Source: JADGRF01 sp035274465 (GTDB taxonomy: Bacteria > Myxococcota_A > Polyangia > Polyangiales > JAFGIB01). Taken from it: a stretch of DNA of 64,000 bases. The DNA lies in contig DATEOF010000467.1 of NCBI GenBank assembly GCA_035274465.1, forward strand, positions 20,852 to 84,851, read 5' to 3'. The notes below the pieces were generated by a model. It was given only the letters and a program-made list of their open reading frames with translations, was not told the origin of the DNA and did no database searches. The position numbers were made by a program, and so were the translations under genes. Shown here piece after piece: positions 36,903-45,987 of the stretch; position 1 is the first letter of the stretch; each line of letters starts with the position of its first letter.

Positions 36903-37820
36903 ATGACGCGTTCGCTTCAAGCTCTGGTCCTTGTGTTCGCGATCACAATGCCGGCCTGGACGGTCGCGGCGCAAAAGGGCGGAGTCGCATGGGACACCGC
37001 GAGCATCGAGCAGTTGACGGGCGGCAAGGGGTCGCTCGATAGCGCGGAGAACGTCTTCAAGGTGTCGTTGCCGCGCAATGACATTCAAGCCACCATCGGG
37101 GGAGTTCGCATCACGCCGCCGCTCGGCCTCACGGCCTGGGCGGCATTCACGCGGGTCGGCAAGCAGACCATGGTCATGGGCGACATCGTGCTGCTCGAGA
37201 ACCAGGTGAACCCGGTCATGAGCATCGCGCTGGACAACGGCCTCGAGGTGACCGCGCTACACAATCACTTTTTGGGCGACAATCCCAGGGTGATGTTCAT
37301 GCACGTGGGCGGCATGGGCGAGGAGAAGGCGCTCGCCACGGCCATCGGTAAGATCTTTGGCCGGCTGAAGGATACGCAGGCCAAGGGCGAGGAGCTCAAA
37401 GCCGATATCGATCCGGCCAAGACCACGCTCGATCCCGCGAAGATCGAGGCCGCGCTGGGCGGCAGCTACAAGGGCGAGCTCGCCTCGGGGGTCTACAAGG
37501 TCGTGATCGGCCGCGAGACCAAGATGGGCAAACACGGGGTCGGCAAGGCGATGGGCGTGAATACGTGGGCAGCTTTCGCGGGCAGCGACGAGAAGGCAGT
37601 AGTGGACGGCGACTTCGCGATGCTCGAGACCGAGCTGCAAGACGTGCTCAAGGCATTGCGGGCGGGGGGCATCCAGGTGGTCGCAATCCACAATCACATG
37701 ACCGGAGAATCGCCCCGCATCATGTTCTTGCACTACTGGGGTATCGGTCGCACCGAAGCGCTCGCCGGCACGCTCAAAGCTGCACTGGCCAAGACCAAAC
37801 ACGGCTCGGGATCGCGCTGA
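36903..37820 (+). CDS. DUF1259 exported protein with internal duplication (LppY/LpqO family)
   Basis: A 305-residue protein with a signal peptide (to about VAAQK). It is built of two homologous halves of about 130 residues. Each has an LTAWAAF or NTWAAFAG strand and the same histidine cluster, ALHNHFLGDNPRVMFMH in the first and AIHNHMTGESPRIMFLH in the second. These match DUF1259, known as LppY/LpqO in mycobacteria. The clustered His suggest a metal site but no activity is established. The ATG at 36903 follows GGAGGAG; an upstream ATG at 36891 would overlap that RBS. First of three co-directional genes. Confidence 0.82.
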   Translation: MTRSLQALVLVFAITMPAWTVAAQKGGVAWDTASIEQLTGGKGSLDSAENVFKVSLPRNDIQATIGGVRITPPLGLTAWAAFTRVGKQTMVMGDIVLLENQVNPVMSIALDNGLEVTALHNHFLGDNPRVMFMHVGGMGEEKALATAIGKIFGRLKDTQAKGEELKADIDPAKTTLDPAKIEAALGGSYKGELASGVYKVVIGRETKMGKHGVGKAMGVNTWAAFAGSDEKAVVDGDFAMLETELQDVLKALRAGGIQVVAIHNHMTGESPRIMFLHYWGIGRTEALAGTLKAALAKTKHGSGSR

Positions 37821-37834
37821 GTGATGGAGAGAAG

Positions 37835-38869
37835 ATGACACCTCGGCCGAGCGCGTTGCTGCTCCTCTTGCAGTGTTGGCTCACTGCCTGCACTGCCACT
37901 GGCGCCGCGGCGTCTGCCGGGACGGCATTCACGATTCCGAATGGTGGTGCAGGCGCCGGCTTCGACGACCTGCGCTACTCGAAATCTCTCCATCGCGTCC
38001 TGGTCCCGGGTGGTCGGGCTGGCGTGCTGGCCCTGGTCGAACCCGAGACTGGCGCGATGACAGCGATCGAGGGCTTCAGCAAGGCTCGCTCGTTCGCGGG
38101 GGGACATGATTTCGGGGTGACCTCGGTCGATGAAGGACGCGGTCTGCTCTTCGCGACCGATCGCACGACGAGGACCGTGAACGTGATCAACCCGAGTGCC
38201 CGCACCATCATCGCGTCGTTCAAGCTCGGCGCAGAGCCTGACTACGTACGCTACGTCGAACCGACCCGGGAGCTCTGGATCAGCGAGCCCGCGGCTGAAC
38301 AGCTCGAGATCGTCTCCATGTCGAACGACACGCCTCCCACACTCTCGCGTGCCGCAACCATCCATGTAGACAATGGTCCGGAGTCGCTGGTGATCGATGC
38401 GCTGCGCGGACGCGCCTATACGCACCGCTGGCAAGCCAGCACGCTGGCGATCGATGTGAAGACGCGAGAGGTCGTCGGCGACTGGCAGAACGGCTGCCGT
38501 GGCTCGCGCGGCATCGATCTCGAGCCGGAGCACGGGTTCGTCTTCGCCGCATGTAGTGAGGGGAGGTTGTCGCTCCTGGATCCCGAGCACGACGGCAAGA
38601 TTGTCTCTTCCGTGTCGGCAGGGTCCGGCTACGACGTCATGGGCTACAACGCCAGCCTGCGACATGCTTATCTCGCAGGCGGCAAGTGTTCGTGCATGAC
38701 GACAGTCGATGTGTCGAACGCGGGCGAGCTCTCGCTGCTCGGCCGAACCGCCGCCCCCAGGGACACGCACTGCGTGGTCGCAGACGACGTCGGCAGCGCA
38801 TGGGTCTGTGAGCCGTCGAAGGGACAGGTTCGTAAGATCAGCGATCCATATCCGGCCACTCGCGAGTGA
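37835..38869 (+). CDS. Beta-propeller lipoprotein (YncE/WD-like)
   Basis: A 344-residue lipoprotein with lipobox LTAC (Cys19 or so) and a seven-bladed propeller fold suggested by evenly spaced repeats (GVTSVDEGRGLLFATDRTTR, YVRYVEPTRELWISEP, SLVIDALRGRAYTHRW, GIDLEPEHGFVFAAC). Repeats of this kind occur in YncE-like surface propellers. It starts 14 bases after the DUF1259 gene and ends one base before the next, so the three form an operon. Free cysteines cluster near the C terminus (GGKCSCMTTVD, DTHCVV). Probably a surface-exposed binding protein. Confidence 0.75.
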   Translation: MTPRPSALLLLLQCWLTACTATGAAASAGTAFTIPNGGAGAGFDDLRYSKSLHRVLVPGGRAGVLALVEPETGAMTAIEGFSKARSFAGGHDFGVTSVDEGRGLLFATDRTTRTVNVINPSARTIIASFKLGAEPDYVRYVEPTRELWISEPAAEQLEIVSMSNDTPPTLSRAATIHVDNGPESLVIDALRGRAYTHRWQASTLAIDVKTREVVGDWQNGCRGSRGIDLEPEHGFVFAACSEGRLSLLDPEHDGKIVSSVSAGSGYDVMGYNASLRHAYLAGGKCSCMTTVDVSNAGELSLLGRTAAPRDTHCVVADDVGSAWVCEPSKGQVRKISDPYPATRE

Positions 38870-38870
38870 T

Positions 38871-39626
38871 ATGCGAGTGCGCGAATTTACCGCCGCTGCG
38901 CTCGTCTGGCTGGTGACGGGCAGGGCGTACGCGTATCGGCCGTTCACCGCGACCGACGCCGACGTGGCGGAGGTCGGTGAATTCGAGCTCGAGCTGGGGC
39001 CGTTGCAGTTCGTGCGCGAAGACGCGCGCAGTTACCTGCAGGTTCCCGCGACCGTGCTGAACCTCGGCATCCTGCCGCGTACGGAGCTGGTCGTCGACTT
39101 CGTGGGCACCATACCTCTGCAGCCGCTGCCTGGTGAGGGCAGCTACCAGCTGCGGGACACCGATCTACTGCTGAAGATCGTCTGCGTTCGAGGCTCGCTG
39201 CAGGATGCTGGGCCGGGACCCAGCGTCGCCCTTGAAGTCGGAGTGCTGACGCCGGAGATTCAACACGAGAAGGGCTTCGGGGCGTCCGCGAATCTGATCG
39301 TTTCGCAGCGCTGGGAGCCGTTCGCGGTGCACGTGAACAGTCAACTCGAGTTGAGCCGCAGCGAGCTCACTCCGATCTGGACCGAGTCTGTGATCGGCGA
39401 GCTACATGTCCACGAGACGTTCTGGCCCGTCGCAGAGCTGCTCTGGTCCCACGAGTTCTCCACCGGCGCGAACGAGTACTCGGCGCTCGCCGGCGTGATT
39501 TGGGGCGCGCGAGAGGGGCTCAGCCTCGACGCCGCCGCGATGGTCGCGAGCTCGAACGGCGCGTTGGCCATCGAAGGACGACTCGGATTTACCTGGGCGT
39601 TTCGGCTCTGGGAACAGCCCAGCTGA
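38871..39626 (+). CDS. Exported beta-rich protein, probable outer-membrane barrel
   Basis: A 251-residue protein with signal peptide ending RAYA-Y and repeated amphipathic beta strands (EFELELGPLQFV, RTELVVDFVGTI, SVALEVGVLTPE, FAVHVNSQLELS, ALAIEGRLGFTWAFRL). The pattern and aromatic C-terminal strand fit a small outer-membrane barrel or transporter-like protein. It overlaps no neighbour but follows the propeller gene by one base. In combination with a DUF1259 protein and a propeller lipoprotein it suggests a small envelope complex; role unknown. Confidence 0.65.
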   Translation: MRVREFTAAALVWLVTGRAYAYRPFTATDADVAEVGEFELELGPLQFVREDARSYLQVPATVLNLGILPRTELVVDFVGTIPLQPLPGEGSYQLRDTDLLLKIVCVRGSLQDAGPGPSVALEVGVLTPEIQHEKGFGASANLIVSQRWEPFAVHVNSQLELSRSELTPIWTESVIGELHVHETFWPVAELLWSHEFSTGANEYSALAGVIWGAREGLSLDAAAMVASSNGALAIEGRLGFTWAFRLWEQPS

Positions 39627-39836
39627 CGGACCGGGGTTGTGTCACGTGGCGCAAACCTGTTGTGGCTAGAAAAGGCCTCGACGTTTCGAGTGAAGAGTTT
39701 TGCAACGCTTTGCTCGGCCGTTCCTTTCAAAGGCTTTCTGAATCGCTTTGCATTCTAAAAGCCGCTCCAGGCGGTGCGTCACGTGCTGGCATTTCGACAT
39801 CGTGCGTGGCACGAGCTTGCCATGGAGGAATGGGTC

Positions 39837-40871
39837 ATGGGTCGCACGCTGCACTACCGCGCGCTCGGTTTGAGCTTTGCTGTCGCTCTCGCGTGCGTCG
39901 CATGCAGAGACGGTGGCGCGACCTCGCCGGCTGGAGCTGCGGGGACTGGCACGGCCACGAGCCCCGCGACCGAGACTGCAGGAACCAGCGGAGCAGGAGC
40001 AGCAGGTACGACCAGCGCGGCCGCGGGAGCGACCTCTGGCGGCGCAGGGCGTGCGGCGACCGGCGCGGCAGGAGCGGCTACGAGTCCTGCAGCTGGCAGC
40101 GGCGCTGCCGGTACGACGGCGGCAGGTGCAGGCGGCGCGACCGAGAGTGGTGGCGACGTGACCACGGTTGCGGGCGCGGGCGCGGCAGGCTCGACGAGTG
40201 GGGCGGCTGGAGCCGCAGGAGCTGGTGCCGGCGGCGAGACGGCAGCAGCGGCTGGCAGCAGCGGTGCCGCGAGCATGCCGATGATGGATGAAGGAAAGGG
40301 CGACGGCTCCGACGTGATCACGATCGGCGACTCGTGGATGAACATATTCACGAACGGTGGCGGGATCGAAGGCGGCCTCGATCGCCTGGGAACGAAGTAT
40401 CGGCACTACGCGGTGGCTGGCACGACGTTGATCAACGGCGACATTCCAGCGCAGTACAATCGCGCGAAGACAGCGAACCCGAAGATCAAGACGATCATCA
40501 TGACCGGTGGCGGTAATGACGTCATGTTCAGCAACGGGTGTGCGACCAAAGAGGCGTGCACGATGTTCGCGCAGCGCATCGCGGATGCACTCGACGAGCT
40601 GTGGACGAAGGCGGCCGCCGATGGCGTCACCGGGACGGTCTACATCAATTACAGCCGCAATGCGGGTACGGCCCCGGAGGACACGCGGCCCGACATGCAG
40701 CCGATCCCCAAGATTTGCCTCTCGGGCAAGCTCAAGTGCTTGTCGGTCGACACGACGGACATCATCGCGCGGACGGACCTGCTGGACGGCATCCATCCGA
40801 CTCAGGCCGGCTGCGATCGGATTGCGAAGCGCGTGGCAGAGACGATGGAGAAGGGCGGCGTTCGCCGCTGA
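39837..40871 (+). CDS. SGNH/GDSL-family esterase lipoprotein with long Ala/Gly spacer
   Basis: A 344-residue lipoprotein: lipobox CVAC (about Cys20), then about 115 residues of Ala, Gly, Thr and Ser, then an SGNH hydrolase domain. Block I is GDSWM (nucleophile Ser), block III GGGND, and block V DGIHPT with the catalytic Asp-His pair. The protein is likely a surface esterase acting on acyl groups of polysaccharide or lipid. GGAGGAA lies eight bases before ATG 39837. The region 39627-39836 before it is locally AT-rich with a TTTTGC/GCAAA pattern and probably holds its promoter. Confidence 0.82.
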   Translation: MGRTLHYRALGLSFAVALACVACRDGGATSPAGAAGTGTATSPATETAGTSGAGAAGTTSAAAGATSGGAGRAATGAAGAATSPAAGSGAAGTTAAGAGGATESGGDVTTVAGAGAAGSTSGAAGAAGAGAGGETAAAAGSSGAASMPMMDEGKGDGSDVITIGDSWMNIFTNGGGIEGGLDRLGTKYRHYAVAGTTLINGDIPAQYNRAKTANPKIKTIIMTGGGNDVMFSNGCATKEACTMFAQRIADALDELWTKAAADGVTGTVYINYSRNAGTAPEDTRPDMQPIPKICLSGKLKCLSVDTTDIIARTDLLDGIHPTQAGCDRIAKRVAETMEKGGVRR

Positions 40872-40886
40872 TGCGAAGCCGCGTGG

Positions 40887-41252
40887 TCAGAGGCACTCGG
40901 ACCAACGCAGCAGGGCCTGCTTCTCGCTCTCGCTGAGGGACACGCCGGAGCCCGGTGGCGGCATCGCGCCGGACCTCACGAGCGCGGCCGCTTCTTCGCT
41001 TTTGTTGACGGCCGCGCTCTCGCTGTCGAAGTCGACGCCGATGGGTGCTCCGTGCCGGGCCGCCGCACTCAGCTGCGTCGAGTGACAGTTCGAGCACTTT
41101 TCGAAAGCTGTGACTTGCGCAAAGGCCGGCGCGGGATCTCCGCAGCCGATGGCTGCAGGCTCATCGCTGCATGTGCTCGGCTCGCCATCACAGGTCTGCT
41201 CGCTCGGAACGTCGCCGCAGCCGATCAGATGCAAGAAGGCCGCGAAGACCAA
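40887..41252 (-). CDS. Lipoprotein cytochrome c (single heme)
   Basis: A 121-residue lipoprotein with TTG start. The hydrophobic leader ends LIGC (Cys12), three cysteines follow (CDGEPSTC, GC), and the heme motif is CSNCH at 53-57. MPPPGSG near 96 supplies the probable axial Met. A single-heme cytochrome of this kind may shuttle electrons on the cell surface or periplasm; no oxidase genes are adjacent. The start codon is uncertain because no ATG precedes it in frame. Confidence 0.75.
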   Translation of the reverse strand: MVFAAFLHLIGCGDVPSEQTCDGEPSTCSDEPAAIGCGDPAPAFAQVTAFEKCSNCHSTQLSAAARHGAPIGVDFDSESAAVNKSEEAAALVRSGAMPPPGSGVSLSESEKQALLRWSECL

Positions 41253-41345
41253 GACGACTGTCGGTGTCCGAATTTGGGGTACGGTGGGCAGGAGGCCTCT
41301 TCGACCAATGTCCGGCTCGGGCCAAATCCGTGGGTTCAGCGCACC

Positions 41346-42713
41346 TCAGGTGACCATGCCGCTGCGAGCTGCCAGCAGTTGACCGACTTGCGCAAGCAGG
41401 GCGCCGGCGCAGATCGCGGCCCAGGGCATCATCGCGTGGTGGAAGCGAAAGTCGCCGAAGAAGGCCAGCGTGATCGCCAGCACGCTGAGCAGATTGGCCA
41501 GTGGAATGCCGCACAGGCTGCGCAAGAGAAACTCCCGCTCACGCCGGATTGCGAACACAGCCAACTCGGCTGACAGCGCGGCGGGTACCACGATCCATGC
41601 AGCGAAGCCCAGCTTCCAGCCGGTGAGGAGTGCGAGCACGCCGTGAAGCACCGGAACAGCCGCGCGCCGGCCGGCGATGCCCAGAAACAACCCAGCCAAC
41701 GCCAGCGCCCACAGCGCCGAGTAGTAGAGCTCCATCGGGCGCGCGAGCTCGTTCACGAACGCGACCCTGTCTTCCGACATGGAGCGGCTCCAACCGATGG
41801 GAGCCACGTCGTTCTCCAGCAACTTTTGCAGCTTGCGCGGCCATAGCCTGACGGTTCGCTCAGGATTCGTCCGGATGTACTCGCGCGCGGTGCTGCCGTA
41901 CGCTTGGTCCGATTCGTATTCTGGTCGGCCTCCGCGCTCCACCTTGCCGTCGAAGCGGTACGCACCGTGTGCACGCGGGTTGTTGCCGATGAACAGGTTG
42001 ATCCCGCCGTTGTTCGAGACTGGTACGAACGCGCCGAAGGCATTCGCGTTGCGAATCCACCAGGGCGCCAGTGCGGCGCACAGCGCTGCGCCGACTCCCA
42101 CGGTCACGACGATGCGCGTGCGCCAGCTCGTCCACGGCCCCAGGAGGCCCAACCACGCAGGCAGAAGCAGGCCCAGCGGACGCGTGAGCGCAGCCAGCGC
42201 AAACCACACTCCCGCGGCCCCGACGCGGAGCGGCCAGCGGTATGCGGAGAGTCCAATGGCGAACCCCAGCATCATCCAGGTGTTGAACGACAACTCCGAC
42301 AGCATGATCGACGTGTACGCGATGTCCGTCGGATAGAACGCGAACAGCAGCAGAGCGAGGTTGCCCGCCAGGCGCGATCCCGTAAGGCGTCGCGCCACGA
42401 ACGCAATGCAGAAGAGAGTGGCGCCTGCGAGCACGACTTGGGCCATGCGCATGGCCGCCAGCTCCGGAGTGAACAGTCGGAACACGAGGCCGAGGAAGGC
42501 GGGGTACCCCACTGGCCAGTACGCCGTGGGCAGACCGGACACCTGATACCCGAGGCCCTGCGCGATCTCGGTGGACCGCGCGAAGTACCACTTGCCGTCG
42601 TTCACCGGGTTCGGATCGAAGATCAGCGCCCACGCCAAGCGCAGCGCGACGCCGATCGCCAGGGCGGCCCAACCACACGCTGCAGACGACAGAAACGGCA
42701 AGACCCGGCGCAT
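41346..42713 (-). CDS. ArnT/PMT-type integral membrane glycosyltransferase (GT39/83-like)
   Basis: A 455-residue membrane protein with about 11 hydrophobic segments. The first periplasmic loop carries the acidic motif AWALIFDPNPVNDGKWYF near residue 30, typical of C-type glycosyltransferases that use lipid-linked sugar donors. Further motifs are FAFYPTDIAYT and APWWIRNANAFG. The likely reaction is transfer of a sugar from a polyprenyl carrier to a protein or lipid in the periplasm. It is transcribed from 42713 with the cytochrome gene 93 bases downstream; whether they are one unit is unclear. Confidence 0.78.
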   Translation of the reverse strand: MRRVLPFLSSAACGWAALAIGVALRLAWALIFDPNPVNDGKWYFARSTEIAQGLGYQVSGLPTAYWPVGYPAFLGLVFRLFTPELAAMRMAQVVLAGATLFCIAFVARRLTGSRLAGNLALLLFAFYPTDIAYTSIMLSELSFNTWMMLGFAIGLSAYRWPLRVGAAGVWFALAALTRPLGLLLPAWLGLLGPWTSWRTRIVVTVGVGAALCAALAPWWIRNANAFGAFVPVSNNGGINLFIGNNPRAHGAYRFDGKVERGGRPEYESDQAYGSTAREYIRTNPERTVRLWPRKLQKLLENDVAPIGWSRSMSEDRVAFVNELARPMELYYSALWALALAGLFLGIAGRRAAVPVLHGVLALLTGWKLGFAAWIVVPAALSAELAVFAIRREREFLLRSLCGIPLANLLSVLAITLAFFGDFRFHHAMMPWAAICAGALLAQVGQLLAARSGMVT

Positions 42714-42767
42714 TTCGCGGCGGGAGGATAGTCCAAAAACATCGGGACCGCGGCTGCTTCTGCGAAT

Positions 42768-43454
42768 TCAGAGGGCGAGCGTGCCGCTCCACTGGAGCCC
42801 GACTTCGTGGCGACCGAGGATCGGCACGAGTCGAGCACTCGGTTCGGCGGCTTTGTCCCGCGACGGGGCTTGCTTCACGACGTCAGCTGCGGACAAGCGG
42901 TAGCCGATGATCGAGCCGATCATGATCCCTGGCACGCCGAGGATGAGTCCGCCGAACGCGCCGAGAAACGTGAAGCCGGCGCTGCCCGTGCCGCCACTGG
43001 CGTCACCCGAGATGATCACGCCGATCGGTGGACCGGCGAGCGTCAAGACCGCGCCAAGCGATAGCTCCGGAAGGTTCACGTCGAACGTCGGTGAGTCTCC
43101 GCCCCGGTCCCTGTGTGGGTGCACAGTGGTCAGCGAAGCGTAGATGAGCGCGACACCTGCGACGCTCGGAACGAGCCCGCCGACGATCTCCCAACCGAGA
43201 GCGCCTGCGGGATCGGCGCCTGGCTCGGCAGGCGGTGCGGGCGGTTCCTCGGGAGCTTTTTCGCGTTCGAGCGCAGCTCGCCAGGGCAGGATGGGCGCGG
43301 TCGGCGGCGCCGCATCTTCCGAGGCTGCAGCTGACGGCGGCGGAGTCTGTGCGCTGGCGGCAGCGGCGAGGAGCCAAGCGGCGCCGGCAGCCAGGAGCGG
43401 CAGTCCAGGGCGGCGGCGAGCGTAGGACGCACGCGTGCGATCGATGTCGTGCAT
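42768..43454 (-). CDS. Exported membrane protein of unknown function
   Basis: A 228-residue protein with an N-terminal hydrophobic leader (about 22-37, ending AAASAQ), a Pro/Ala/Glu-rich segment to about residue 80, then two or three hydrophobic stretches (EIVGGLVPSVAGVALIYAS, LSLGAVLTLAGPPIGVII, GFTFLGAFGGLILGVPGIMI). Gly-rich helices resemble small envelope proteins frequent in myxobacteria. I do not recognise the family. Confidence 0.6.
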   Translation of the reverse strand: MHDIDRTRASYARRRPGLPLLAAGAAWLLAAAASAQTPPPSAAASEDAAPPTAPILPWRAALEREKAPEEPPAPPAEPGADPAGALGWEIVGGLVPSVAGVALIYASLTTVHPHRDRGGDSPTFDVNLPELSLGAVLTLAGPPIGVIISGDASGGTGSAGFTFLGAFGGLILGVPGIMIGSIIGYRLSAADVVKQAPSRDKAAEPSARLVPILGRHEVGLQWSGTLAL

Positions 43455-43646
43455 ATCGAGAAACCCCTCTCGGCCGCCCCGAAGCGGCTGGCGGGAAGGG
43501 TGTATGCACGCGCTGAGCCAGCTATAGGCCGGTTGGCCTAAATCTGAAATGGTGCGCAGATTCCAAGGGTTAGCTCCGGTGATGGAGCGCGGATAGAGCG
43601 TGCCGCGCAGTCACACTGGGGCGGTAGGTTCACGGTCAGCGGCCGC

Positions 43647-45068
43647 TCAGTGACCCGCGTGCACGGCCGGCTTGCCGTCCAGGATGCCTTGCACCCAGCT
43701 CACCAGAGTCACGTCGCCGGCCTTCGCTGTGTAGAAGCCGTCGCCACCCAACCAGGTGTGCTGCGTGCTGCTGGGGTAAAACGTGCTGAACCCCGGATAG
43801 GCCTTCACACGGTTTCGATAGTCCATCAGGCCGGCCAGGAAGTCGTCTGCCGCCATCGAGGTGATGAGCAGCGCTCCCTGACAGTCGTCCTGCCCATTGT
43901 TCGTCCCGATGCCGAAGAAGCCGCGAATGATCGAGTCTTGATCCGATTCGATCAGGCCGTTGAAGCGACCGGTTGCACGCTTCGCCGTGTACTCGAGGAA
44001 CTGCACGGAATAGTCGGCGCTCGCCATGCACGCGCTGCCACAGTCGTCGAGGATGCTCTTCTCGAGGCCCCACGTCGTGGCGTACTTCTGCGTCAGGCAC
44101 TTGGGTAGGTACTCATTGGAGAGCGTCGGGCCGGAGTCGTCGATGACGGTGATCGGAGTCGAGCCGAATGCGTATTGAACGAAGGCCGCATTTGCGCTGG
44201 CGCCGAAGCCGCCTGCGCTGACGCCGGTGAGCAACACCTTCTCGGCGCTCGCGAACGTGGGCACGATGCGGTGCAGGAAGGCAGTCATGTTGAGGCGACC
44301 GACGAAGTGCTGCGTTCCCGTCACGCCCTCCACGCTGCCGTCGTCCTTCGCACCCATGTGCACGTCGCCGGTGCAGTAGGGCACGTAGACGTAGTTCCAA
44401 TCCTTGACTGGGTTCGCGGCTTGAGCGCGATTGAACACGCCCGTTGCAGCCGGATTGCGCGAGCCGACTGCATCGGGGTTCGCGCCGCAGGTCTGCGCGT
44501 CGAAGCACGCTCCACCACCCTCGAGGTAGATCATCAGGTTCTTGGAAGCAGCGTTCATGTTCACGCCGATGCCGGCCGGTGTGCCGTTGCGGCACTTGGT
44601 GTTGTCGAACTGCACCCAGGTCCACATCTTGTCCGGCGCCATGATCGGCATACCGGTGGCCATGAACGGAGGCTTCGCGCCGAGACCATCGGCGTCGCCG
44701 CTCGGAGCTGCACCCGCGGCACCGCCCGCGCCCGCGCTCGCCATTCCGGAGGCGCCTGCGCCGCCAGGAGCTGCGCCGGCTGCATTCGCACCAGCCACAT
44801 TGGCGCCGCCGCTACCAGCTGCACTCGGCCGGCCCGCGGCGCCCGCATTCATTGTGCCACCAGCACCTGCGACCGCCCCGACGCCGGCAGTGCCGGTGGG
44901 CACGCTGGCACCAGCGGCCGGGCCGCCAGCCAGTGTTCCGGCAGCCCCTGGAGTGCCACTCCCCGCGGCCGCGCCGAATGGCTGGTCCATCATCGCCGAG
45001 TCGCTGCATCCCGCGAAAACAGCCAAAAACACGAGGCAAAGAAAGGTGGCCCAAACTGGGTGAGTCAT
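43647..45068 (-). CDS. Pectinacetylesterase/Notum-family lipoprotein with Ala/Gly spacer
   Basis: A 473-residue lipoprotein: leader and lipobox FAGC (about Cys22), then a spacer of about 105 residues rich in Ala, Gly and Pro, then a pectinacetylesterase (PAE/Notum) domain. Key segments are NLMIYLEGGGACFDAQTC, the nucleophile elbow GVSAGGFGA, DDSGPT with the likely Asp and STQHTWLGG with the likely His. The family removes acetyl or acyl groups from polysaccharides or proteins. The start 45068 (MTHPVWATFLC) gives the best signal peptide; a 34-residue longer frame exists upstream. The spacer matches those of the hydrolase at 6.2 kb and the esterase at 39.8 kb. Confidence 0.82.
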   Translation of the reverse strand: MTHPVWATFLCLVFLAVFAGCSDSAMMDQPFGAAAGSGTPGAAGTLAGGPAAGASVPTGTAGVGAVAGAGGTMNAGAAGRPSAAGSGGANVAGANAAGAAPGGAGASGMASAGAGGAAGAAPSGDADGLGAKPPFMATGMPIMAPDKMWTWVQFDNTKCRNGTPAGIGVNMNAASKNLMIYLEGGGACFDAQTCGANPDAVGSRNPAATGVFNRAQAANPVKDWNYVYVPYCTGDVHMGAKDDGSVEGVTGTQHFVGRLNMTAFLHRIVPTFASAEKVLLTGVSAGGFGASANAAFVQYAFGSTPITVIDDSGPTLSNEYLPKCLTQKYATTWGLEKSILDDCGSACMASADYSVQFLEYTAKRATGRFNGLIESDQDSIIRGFFGIGTNNGQDDCQGALLITSMAADDFLAGLMDYRNRVKAYPGFSTFYPSSTQHTWLGGDGFYTAKAGDVTLVSWVQGILDGKPAVHAGH

Positions 45069-45215
45069 ATGCGGCCAAGCTAGCTGGCGCATTATGCTAG
45101 TCAAGCGGTCAACGACTCGCATCCGGTTCTCCAGGGCGAGCACTGCGCAACCACCCGACGTTCTGTCCACTTTGCGACTGAAAATGACGCCTTCGGTATA
45201 TGCGTGCGCAACGCG

Positions 45216-45761
45216 TCAATCGTCCAAGGGCGTCGCCTCGCGATGCAATGGATCGGTCTCGAGCACCGATTCGTGCAGGCTGTCGACGACGCCTATCGGT
45301 TCGCCGTCATCGTTCAGCGCGCACAGCGCCCAGTTCACGCGCCCCAGGATCGCCGCGACTTCAGGCTCCTGGTAGCGCGCGTCGGGGATGTACCCGGGGT
45401 CGGCGATCAGGTAGGCGACGTGGAAGAGGAACTCGGCGAGCTTCGCGCGGACCAGCTCGGTCAGGTCTGTGTCGCTGGCGCCGAGTGCGCGCAGTCGAGC
45501 CAGGGCTCGTCCGCTGCCCGTGTAGGGGCCACTCGGGTTCTTGCTGTGGGCGTCGATCTCGGCGCCGATCCAGCGGTGACTGCGCTCGTCCGGGATCGCG
45601 CTCCAGGCTTTCGCCAGGAACACGAAGCGATGCAGCTGCGGGATGTCTTCTTCCAACTGCGAGTCAGTCCACGCGCCGGGATCATCCGCGCCGAGCGCGG
45701 TGAAAACCTTCATCAGTTCCTCGCGCGAAAACGACGGGCTCGGCGCCTCTTTGTCAGCCAT
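45216..45761 (-). CDS. Hypothetical soluble protein
   Basis: A 181-residue acidic protein starting MADKEAPSPSFSREELMK with GGAGGTC before the ATG. It is mostly helical, with motifs EEDIPQLHRFVFLAKAW and AKLAEFLFHVAYLI and no signal peptide, membrane segment or cysteine cluster. I do not recognise a domain. It lies alone between the pectinacetylesterase gene and the YdeP-like gene. Confidence 0.6.
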   Translation of the reverse strand: MADKEAPSPSFSREELMKVFTALGADDPGAWTDSQLEEDIPQLHRFVFLAKAWSAIPDERSHRWIGAEIDAHSKNPSGPYTGSGRALARLRALGASDTDLTELVRAKLAEFLFHVAYLIADPGYIPDARYQEPEVAAILGRVNWALCALNDDGEPIGVVDSLHESVLETDPLHREATPLDD

Positions 45762-45987
45762 TCCGACCTCCGGATCGTGACTAGCATGGCGAGCACTTTT
45801 GCTCGACGGGTGACGCTTAGTACCGGCACACTCGTTGCTGCGACACAACCCGCGTGCAGCTTGCACGTTCGAGGCGCCGCCCGGGACTCGCACACCGTTT
45901 CATTGTGACTCGGTGAGGCGAAACTGACCTGCGATCGAAAAGGCAATGGCGCTCTTCCAGTGAGCGCACGGACCCGGAGGTCTGCAC

